Assembly (NCBI GenBank): GCA_936941155.1
Contig: CAKZJE010000089.1
Coordinates: 36,217 to 100,216 of the forward strand
DNA length: 64,000 bases
From: an uncultured Methylomonas sp.
Lineage (GTDB): Bacteria; Pseudomonadota; Gammaproteobacteria; Methylococcales; Methylomonadaceae
Direction: 5' to 3'
Under the pieces are notes generated by a model, which ran no database searches, had not been told where the DNA came from, and saw only the letters and a list, made by a program, of their open reading frames with translations. Below, one piece after another: positions 57,877 to 64,000 of the stretch (position 1 is the stretch's first letter; every line of letters begins with the position of its first letter). The position numbers were made by a program, and so were the translations under genes.

Positions 57877-58429
57877 GATTAAAATTAAAGGGTCAAGTCC
57901 AATAGTTTGGAGGTTTTTTTGAAAAGAAGAAGCGATTTTAAACTCAAACGAATCAAGGTTTAAAAATTTTCCATAAAGTTACTCTTTGCCATTAAATTAA
58001 TAACTTATGCTTTATTTTCAATAAGATATTTGTAGGTCGGGTTAGCGTTTTTTGCACAGCAAAAAAGCGTAACCCGACATGAGCGTCTATTTCGTCACCG
58101 AATGTCGGTTTACGTTATTTCGCTTGCGCTCAATAAGCTAACCCGACCTACAATTTATCATTTTGATTGTTAAACATATTTTTCTTAACTGTGGGCTGTG
58201 ATGCCGTTACTAGAAACGATTTTAGAAAAAAAGTCCATATTATTCCAGACGCATTCTCTAAAAGGTGCGAAACACAGCGCGTATTCACCAAGGTTAAAAT
58301 CGCAACTTAACAATAGCCAGTCCAGAAAGCGCGGGCAGTCATAGCATTAAGGCAATTTTAATTATATGATTAACCGCCTAAACGCTGCCGCGTGCTTATC
58401 TTTTTAATTAACTTTTTAGGAGTGTAAAA
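57877..58429. other. Gene-free gap upstream of truA and the acidic protein
   Basis: A 553-bp stretch. The only structured part I see is the inverted-repeat element at 58030-58153. The remainder is AT-rich and shows no open frame of weight. Promoters for truA (leftward) and for the acidic protein (rightward) are expected here but are not obvious. Confidence 0.5.
58030..58153. repeat. TGTAGGT-bounded double-hairpin element, MITE/REP-like
   Basis: A 124-bp unit with 17-bp perfect inverted ends (TTGTAGGTCGGGTTAGC and its complement). The left part folds on GGGTTAGCGTTTTTTGC / GCAAAAAAGCGTAACCC. The right part folds on GTCGGTTTACG against the terminal arm. The bounding TGTAGGT and ACCTACA are the same as in the 47-bp element at 18651-18697. 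No coding capacity. Confidence 0.8.
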
Positions 58430-58735
58430 ATGTCTCTTGACCAAGACGCAGTTATTGAAGAATTTCAATTGATGTATGACGTGTTAATGCAAGTTGCGGA
58501 AGACCACGATGTAGATCCTGATATTGCGGACATCGCCTCAGCTGCTGCCAATGAATTAGAAGTGCAATTTATTGATAGCGAAGCAGAGGATGAAGACGAG
58601 TTAGAAGACCAATACGATGATTTTATTGATTTAATTGAGTCGGTGCTGGATGATTTAGATGAAAATGAAGCTGATAACACCGTGATGGGGCCGATTAGAA
58701 AACGCCTGACTAAAGCTAAAAAACTTTTGCTGTAA
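58430..58735 (+). CDS. Small highly acidic protein of unknown function
   Basis: A 101-residue cytosolic protein, rich in Asp and Glu (DEDELEDQYDDFIDLIESVL), with a positively charged end (GPIRKRLTKAKKLLL). The predicted secondary structure is helical throughout. No family is recognised. The acidic centre with a basic tail would suit binding to a basic partner or a nucleic-acid mimic role, but that is only a suggestion. TTTTTAGGAG lies nine bases before the ATG. A terminator follows, so it is monocistronic. Confidence 0.75.
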   Translation: MSLDQDAVIEEFQLMYDVLMQVAEDHDVDPDIADIASAAANELEVQFIDSEAEDEDELEDQYDDFIDLIESVLDDLDENEADNTVMGPIRKRLTKAKKLLL

Positions 58736-58744
58736 AAACAATCG

Positions 58745-58785
58745 AACCTGACAGGTTTTTAAAAAAAGTCTGTCAGGTTTTTTCT
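58745..58785 (+). terminator. Rho-independent terminator after the acidic protein gene
   Basis: Stem AACCTGACAG / CTGTCAGGTT with a T/A-rich loop, followed by TTTTTTC, 9 bases after the stop. Member of the gene-end hairpin family. Confidence 0.85.
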
Positions 58786-58820
58786 TGCCTACTATTTTCG
58801 CACCCAACTGAGGCTTCCCT

Positions 58821-61406
58821 GTGCTTAATGAAAAGTCGCTTAAAAACCTAATTAAACAGCACCATGAAAAACTGAAAGCGCGGTTTGATCCCCATCAATC
58901 GGTTGCACAATTATTGATTGATAAAGCTGATTTTATTGATCAAATTTTAAGTGAGGGCTGGAATTGTTTTTTAGGCAACAATGCCGCTCGACTTAGCTTG
59001 ATTGCAGTAGGCGGTTATGGCAGGCGCGAATTATTTCCCTATTCCGATATTGATATTTTGATTTTGCTTGATGGCATACAAAACGCGGTGAATCAGGAAG
59101 CACTTTCGGCGTTTTGCTGTTTTATTTGGGACATCGGCTTAAAACCCGGCTTAAGCGTGCGCACCGTTCCAGAATGTGTTGAGGTGCTCAAAGACGATCA
59201 AACCGTGATGACTAGCTTGCTAGAAATGCGTTTGGTGCAAGGCAATTCGCAATTATTTACGCAATTGCAGGATATTATTAATTCCAATCAAGTGTGGCCG
59301 TCAGAACAGTTTTTTGCTGCCAAAATGGAAGAGCAAAAACTGCGCTATTTCAAATATCACGAAACGGCATACAACTTAGAACCGAATACGAAAGAAGGCC
59401 CCGGCGGTTTGCGTGATTTGCAAGTTATCTCCTGGGTTTTTAAACGCCATTACCATTCCTCTTCCATTGAAGAGTTGATTAAATACGATTTTATTTTAGC
59501 CTCAGAATATAACGAACTGATTGCCGCCCGCGATATTTTATGGCGAGTGCGCTACGCCTTACATCTGCTCACCAATCGCTGTGAAGATAGATTACTATTT
59601 GATTATCAACGTGATTTAGCCGTGCAATTTGGCTTTGCCATTACAGAAACGCCTAATCAGCATATTGAAGAATTTATGCAGTTTTATTTTAAAACGGTTG
59701 TTGGATTAGAGCGGTTAAATGAAATGTTGTTGCAGCTGTTTAATGAACGCTTATTAAGCAATCAGCGCAGCACGCCCGTTATTATCAACGAAGATTTTAT
59801 TGCCATTAATGGGTATTTGGAAGTGGCTCACGAACAGATATTTGAACAAAAACCGTTGCTATTGCTCAATATTTTTCTATTACTGCAACAAAATCATCCA
59901 GCATTAAAAGGAATTCGCGCCACCACCATTCGTTTAATTCGCAAAAGTTTGGCACGGATTGACGACACATTTCGCTATAACAAAGAAGCCAATCGCTTAT
60001 TTATGGAGATTTTGCGCCAACCTATCGGAGTTACGCATTTATTGCGACGCATGAATCGTTACGGCTTGCTCGCCACTTATTTACCCGCGTTTGGCAATAT
60101 TGTTGCCAGAATGCAATATGATTTATTCCATGTTTACACAGTGGATGAACACACTTTGTTTGTGATTGGCAATTTGCGGCGATTTTCGCAAGAAAAATAT
60201 CGCTATGAACAACCGTTTTGCTACGATGTTTTTGTGCTGGTTCCCAAACCTGAAGTGCTTTACGTTGCGGCGTTATTCCATGATATTGCGAAAGGCATGG
60301 GCGGCGATCATTCCTGTTTAGGGGAAGAATTAGCGCGGGAATTTTGCGTGGCGCATGAAATGTCCAGCCATGATACAAAACTGGTCACATGGTTGGTGCG
60401 CAATCATTTATTGATGTCAATGACAGCGCAGCGCAAAGATATTAGTGACCCTGATATTATTTATGAATTTGCCGCGCAAGTGGATAGTCTGGAATATTTG
60501 CATCACATTTATTTGCTCACGGTTGCCGATATTCGCGCCACCAGTCCCAGTTTATGGAATTCGTGGAAAGATGCGTTATTGCAAGAGCTTTACAATGCCA
60601 CTCATCGTGCTTTGCGACGTGGATTGCAAAATCCTGCCACTGTTTCGCAACGAGTCAGTGAAAATAAAAAAGAAGCACAAGAAGAGCTTTTAAAACAAGG
60701 GCTTGCCGAATGTTTGATTAGAGCGGCATGGCAGCATACCAGTGATGATTATTTTTTGCGTTATAGTGCCGATGAAATTGTTTGGCATACGTTGGCGATT
60801 GCCTCATGCACGGAACAGCAATTACCGCTGGTTTTGTTGCGTTTAGACTCACAACGTGGCAGCGCGGAAGTGTTTGTTTACACCAAAAATGAAGAAACGA
60901 TTTTTTCCATCAGTACAGCCACTTTAGACCAGTTGGGTTTAACGATTTTAGACGCAAGAATTATTACAACTGCCGATCAATATGTCTTAAATAGCTTTCA
61001 AGTTCTGGAGCAATCAGGGCAAGCGATTAATGATGTTAAAAGGAAACAACATATTTGCAGTGCGTTGCGCACTAATCTAATTAAGCATGATGTGAAACTG
61101 GAAAAAAATATCCACAGACAATCGCGGCAAGCAAAACATTTTCCGATTCCAACTACCGTGTTTTTCCATCCTGATTCGTTGCAACGCCATACGATTGTGG
61201 AATTAATTACCACCGATAGAGCGGGCTTGTTGTCTGATATTGGTGAGGTGTTGATGGCGTTAGATATTCAATTGCATGATGCAAAAATTACCACCATTGG
61301 CAGTCGTGCCGAGGATATTTTTTATGTCACTGATAAATCTGGAAAATTGCTAGCGGATATGCAAAAACAGGAATTGCAGGAGAAACTTTTGGAAACGGTG
61401 GATTAA
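58821..61406 (+). CDS. glnD: Bifunctional uridylyltransferase/uridylyl-removing enzyme GlnD
   Basis: An 861-residue nitrogen sensor that uridylylates PII when glutamine is low and removes UMP when it is high. The start is a GTG at 58821. Seen: nucleotidyltransferase motif VGGYGRRELFPYSDIDILIL near 60-80, GPGGLRDLQVISWV near 190, HD phosphohydrolase motif VAALFHDIAKGMGGDHS near 490, and two C-terminal ACT domains (second: VELITTDRAGLLSDIGEVLM). The length is slightly shorter than the E. coli protein. glnB is not in the window. Confidence 0.97.
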   Translation: MLNEKSLKNLIKQHHEKLKARFDPHQSVAQLLIDKADFIDQILSEGWNCFLGNNAARLSLIAVGGYGRRELFPYSDIDILILLDGIQNAVNQEALSAFCCFIWDIGLKPGLSVRTVPECVEVLKDDQTVMTSLLEMRLVQGNSQLFTQLQDIINSNQVWPSEQFFAAKMEEQKLRYFKYHETAYNLEPNTKEGPGGLRDLQVISWVFKRHYHSSSIEELIKYDFILASEYNELIAARDILWRVRYALHLLTNRCEDRLLFDYQRDLAVQFGFAITETPNQHIEEFMQFYFKTVVGLERLNEMLLQLFNERLLSNQRSTPVIINEDFIAINGYLEVAHEQIFEQKPLLLLNIFLLLQQNHPALKGIRATTIRLIRKSLARIDDTFRYNKEANRLFMEILRQPIGVTHLLRRMNRYGLLATYLPAFGNIVARMQYDLFHVYTVDEHTLFVIGNLRRFSQEKYRYEQPFCYDVFVLVPKPEVLYVAALFHDIAKGMGGDHSCLGEELAREFCVAHEMSSHDTKLVTWLVRNHLLMSMTAQRKDISDPDIIYEFAAQVDSLEYLHHIYLLTVADIRATSPSLWNSWKDALLQELYNATHRALRRGLQNPATVSQRVSENKKEAQEELLKQGLAECLIRAAWQHTSDDYFLRYSADEIVWHTLAIASCTEQQLPLVLLRLDSQRGSAEVFVYTKNEETIFSISTATLDQLGLTILDARIITTADQYVLNSFQVLEQSGQAINDVKRKQHICSALRTNLIKHDVKLEKNIHRQSRQAKHFPIPTTVFFHPDSLQRHTIVELITTDRAGLLSDIGEVLMALDIQLHDAKITTIGSRAEDIFYVTDKSGKLLADMQKQELQEKLLETVD

Positions 61407-61496
61407 TAAAATAGCTGTTTTTTAACAAATTTCTGCCTCTGTGCGGTATGACAAAAAAGTCATTTCACAAGCAGTCAAGCTTTAGGCAACAACATC

Positions 61497-62090
61497 ATGC
61501 ACACTACTCACTATAGCTTGCTAACCAAGTTAACTGACAACCACCCGCAAACGTGGCAAGAGTTCAGTTTAGTGTATAAGCCTATGATTTCTAATTGGTT
61601 AAAATCTTACCCGTTGCAAGCGGCAGATATTGAAGACCTAACGCAAGAAATCATGCTATTTGTGCTTGAAAACGGTGATTCATTTGAACATAACGGACGC
61701 ATTGGCGCGTTTCGGAATTGGTTGCGTTCAGTAACATTCAACATCTGTCGAAATTATCTGCGAAAAACCAAGCCCCAGACTCACGAAAATCTAACCCACT
61801 TGACCTTGCTCTTAGAGCAATTGGAAGACCCGCAGAGTAATCAAAGTTATTTATTTAACTTAGCGCACGACCGCGTGATTGTGCAAATTTTGTTGAAAAA
61901 TCTCGTCGAGCATTTTCAAGCAGAAACCATCGAAATTTTTAAACTGCATGTGATAGACGAAATGTCTGCTGCCGATACTGCCGTAAAAATGAATGTGTCT
62001 GTGGCTTCCGTGCATGTGGCAAAATCGCGCGTGTTACGTCGCCTCCGCCAAGATGCGGAAGGCTGGTTAGATGAATTACATCTTGTTTAA
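61497..62090 (+). CDS. ECF-type RNA polymerase sigma factor
   Basis: A 197-residue sigma-70-family protein with region 2 (ADIEDLTQEIMLFVLEN, then FRNWLRSVTFNICRNYLRK) and region 4 (ADTAVKMNVSVASVHVAKSR, VLRRLR). It has no region 1 or 3, so it is ECF type. The downstream gene, two bases after the stop, codes for a membrane Ser/Thr kinase with a zinc-type anti-sigma motif, so the two probably form a regulatory unit. ECF genes paired with such kinases are known best in Planctomycetes and Myxobacteria; here the pair is in a gammaproteobacterial context. Confidence 0.88.
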   Translation: MHTTHYSLLTKLTDNHPQTWQEFSLVYKPMISNWLKSYPLQAADIEDLTQEIMLFVLENGDSFEHNGRIGAFRNWLRSVTFNICRNYLRKTKPQTHENLTHLTLLLEQLEDPQSNQSYLFNLAHDRVIVQILLKNLVEHFQAETIEIFKLHVIDEMSAADTAVKMNVSVASVHVAKSRVLRRLRQDAEGWLDELHLV

Positions 62091-62092
62091 AA

Positions 62093-63751
62093 ATGCACGC
62101 CTCTTTTCTTCTTAAACATCCCTCCTCAGAAAAACTACATCAATTTGTACTTGGCAAACTCAATGATGCGGACTCTAACGACATCGAAACACATCTGTAT
62201 CAATGTGATACTTGTATTCATAAGCTCAATTCAGTGGAAATAGGGGATGCTTTCACCTGCTTGGTGCGCGAACAGCATGTTGAAAATACCGAACCTGTTA
62301 TCAATCCTGCCATTCACATTGAAGGTTATGAAATCCTCAGTGAATTAGGACGCGGCGGCATGGGCGTGGTTTATAAAGCGATAGATTTGCGATTGAAACG
62401 CCCTGTTGCTTTAAAAGTTATTTTGAATGGTGAACATGCGAACAGTGAGCAGCGCGAAAGATTACGCCAAGAAGCTGAAACAATTGCCACCCTACAGCAT
62501 CTGGGCATTGTGCAGATTTATGAAATTGGGGAGCATCAAGGGCATTTGTATCTTGCGTTAGAACTGCTGGATGCGCAAGGCTTGCAAACGGTGATGAATA
62601 ACGCGCCGCATCCTGCAAAATGGTCGGCGGCTTTAATTCATCAACTCGCTGAAATTATTGCATATTCTCATCAGAACGGAATTATTCACCGCGATTTAAA
62701 ACCTGAAAATATTTTATTCAGTCACCCCTTAAGCAATGCTTCCGCTAGTATCGCTCAGTTTAAAGCGTTAAAAAATGCCTTGCCTGTGGTTAAAATTACC
62801 GATTTTGGCTTAGCTAAATGTTTAAGCACCGACAGCCAAATGACTAAAACAGGCGTGATATTGGGTACACCGCACTATATGTCACCTGAGCAAATTCCTG
62901 ATAGTGCAGAAAAGGTGAGTTTTGCGAGTGATATTTATGCTTTGGGCGTGTTGTTGTATCAATTGCTGACAGGACGATTACCGTTTGTCTCTGGCAATAT
63001 ACTGCAAGTTTTAAAAATGTTGCGTGATGATGACCCTATCGCACCTAGACAACATATCCCTTGCATTCCGCCAGATTTAGAAACGATTTGCTTAAAATGT
63101 TTAATGAAAAAACCAGCAGATCGCTATGCCTCAGCTCAGGATTTGGCAGACGATTTAGCTTTGTTTTTACAAGATGAGCCAATACGCGCCAAGCCTTTGA
63201 GCCGACTCCAACGAATGCTGAAATGGGCAAGACATAAGCCAATACTGGCAAGCAGTTACCTGATTGTGTTGTGTCTGTACAGTTTGCACTTGTTTGCCAT
63301 GTTGGTTTTAAATCTCGCCAGACATCAAGGTTCATTTCATACCGTTTTAACGTTTTCAGCGACTGTTTTTCTTGCACTGCTATATTTGATTCAAAAAATG
63401 TTGGAATCTGAAAAGTGGCAAAATCTAGGGCAGTACAGTTTTATGAGTCTCACTATGCTTGCGCTGACGACGGTGTTTATTTTTGATGCGGCTGCCCAAA
63501 GTGTACCGATTAACGTTTACATGTACTTGATTATGGGAACACCGTTAATTTCTTCGCGTCCAAAAATGATTGGATTCCAAACACTGTTGTCAATTTTGGG
63601 CTATGGCAGTTTGCTTGGGTATGCGTACTGGTTTAAACCCGATTTGCAAGTTTCAATCGAAGCGGCGGTGTTTTTTGTGTTAAATCTTGTTTTTACAGGA
63701 ATTATTACTTATTTGCTAGTGCGTCGAATCAGCTTTTTTAACAGCATTTAA
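62093..63751 (+). CDS. Transmembrane Ser/Thr protein kinase with N-terminal zinc anti-sigma motif
   Basis: A 552-residue fusion. Residues 10-60: ADSNDIETHLYQCDTCIHKL gives H34-x3-C38-x2-C41, the ZAS zinc motif of anti-sigma factors. Residues 79-360: a complete Hanks kinase with GRGGMG (86-91), Lys108, HRDLKPEN (199-206), DFG (237-239) and GTPHYMSPEQ. Residues 381-545 hold five or six membrane helices. The kinase is intracellular and active by motif. I infer that it sequesters the neighbouring ECF factor through the zinc motif and that phosphorylation or a membrane signal releases it. Confidence 0.88.
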   Translation: MHASFLLKHPSSEKLHQFVLGKLNDADSNDIETHLYQCDTCIHKLNSVEIGDAFTCLVREQHVENTEPVINPAIHIEGYEILSELGRGGMGVVYKAIDLRLKRPVALKVILNGEHANSEQRERLRQEAETIATLQHLGIVQIYEIGEHQGHLYLALELLDAQGLQTVMNNAPHPAKWSAALIHQLAEIIAYSHQNGIIHRDLKPENILFSHPLSNASASIAQFKALKNALPVVKITDFGLAKCLSTDSQMTKTGVILGTPHYMSPEQIPDSAEKVSFASDIYALGVLLYQLLTGRLPFVSGNILQVLKMLRDDDPIAPRQHIPCIPPDLETICLKCLMKKPADRYASAQDLADDLALFLQDEPIRAKPLSRLQRMLKWARHKPILASSYLIVLCLYSLHLFAMLVLNLARHQGSFHTVLTFSATVFLALLYLIQKMLESEKWQNLGQYSFMSLTMLALTTVFIFDAAAQSVPINVYMYLIMGTPLISSRPKMIGFQTLLSILGYGSLLGYAYWFKPDLQVSIEAAVFFVLNLVFTGIITYLLVRRISFFNSI

Positions 63752-63798
63752 GCTTAATGCGTTTTACTGCAACGGAGGCAGTGAAAGCATTCGATTTT

Positions 63799-63826
63799 GG
63801 AGTCAAAAGTCGCGACTTTTGACTCC
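63799..63826. repeat. GGAGTCAAAAGTCG palindrome
   Basis: A 28-bp perfect palindrome (half-site GGAGTCAAAAGTCG) in the 249-bp gap after the kinase gene, preceded by GAGGCAGTGAAAGCATT, which resembles the arm of MITE-like element 1. The gap 63752-64000 otherwise holds only the next hairpin. Confidence 0.75.
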
Positions 63827-63968
63827 GGCAACGCATATAAATCAATGCCACTTTATCGCGTAAACTTTGTGATTTCAGGGATTTTAAGGGAGAATCCTTA
63901 TTTTCATTGCTTTGGTAGAAATGAGATAAACCTCATCTAATTTGAGAAACGTAGTTTTTTGTTGAACC

Positions 63969-63996
63969 GTAGAGACGCAATATTTTGCGTCTCTAC
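63969..63996. repeat. GTAGAGACGC hairpin, second copy
   Basis: Stem GTAGAGACGCAA / TTGCGTCTCTAC with a TATT centre at the right edge of the window. Same family as the ppdK terminator hairpin at 34216-34244. Confidence 0.8.
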
Positions 63997-64000
63997 ACGT

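Noticed and set aside
63752..64000. A further gene after the kinase
   Set aside because: The 249 bp to the window edge contain two palindromes and no supported reading frame.

Overview
The window is a stretch of gammaproteobacterial chromosome, moderately AT-rich. The best evidence is the core gene run miaA-hfq-hflX-hflK-hflC-hisZ-purA (22.6-30.0 kb), in the order usual for Gammaproteobacteria, supported by ileS-lspA, glnD, truA, epmC, cpoB and ccmDEF. Dense small palindromic repeats, many toxin-antitoxin (TA) modules, an ECF sigma-kinase pair and a sodium-pump oxaloacetate decarboxylase would suit a free-living member such as a Thiotrichales or Beggiatoa-like bacterium. That assignment is inference and not firm. 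No rRNA, tRNA or CRISPR was recognised.

Layout. 0-5.3 kb: the 3' part of cysS, then an accessory island with three TA modules (HicAB, RHH/PIN, BrnTA), a small secreted tryptophan-repeat protein and two Uma2-type nucleases. 5.4-10.8 kb: a folate cyclohydrolase, a lipoprotein hydrolase, a DUF2971 protein and riboflavin genes (ribE, ribBA, ribH). 10.8-11.5 kb: a gene-free patch with two MITE-like elements. 11.5-18.5 kb: epmC, cpoB and a DksA-like gene on the minus strand, a one-polypeptide restriction-modification enzyme, and an isolated ccmDEF. 18.5-22.5 kb: small or poorly known genes (DUF4160, DUF2380, a secreted cyclophilin, a membrane cytochrome c, a pilin). 22.5-30 kb: the core cluster. 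30-34 kb: envelope proteins (TssJ-like lipoprotein, lipoprotein hydrolase, OmpA-like, papain-like pseudoprotease). 34-44 kb: ppdK, a cyclic-nucleotide-binding protein, an interrupted Asp/Glu racemase, a porin, a solute-binding protein, a dicarboxylate/amino-acid symporter and a SulP-STAS-cNMP transporter. 44-47 kb: VapBC, a KAP NTPase and a PD-(D/E)XK-like protein. 47-64 kb: ileS-lspA, a DinG/YoaA helicase, oadGAB, truA, an acidic protein, glnD and an ECF sigma-Ser/Thr kinase pair.

How the genes work together. PPDK and OadGAB connect pyruvate, PEP and oxaloacetate, with the decarboxylase coupled to Na+ export. The racemase-porin-binding protein-symporter run looks like an acidic amino acid uptake module. 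HflK/HflC control FtsH, and Hfq and MiaA act post-transcriptionally.

The most unusual patterns are these. Every TA module here is bracketed by direct repeats, in two cases involving copies of the cysS 3' end. One family of hairpins with a TTTAAA-like core sits just after the stop codons of at least eight unrelated genes. A papain-fold protein has Asp where the catalytic Cys should be. RibBA has lost the zinc ligands of its GTP cyclohydrolase II half. An anti-sigma-type zinc motif is fused to a transmembrane kinase beside its ECF sigma gene.
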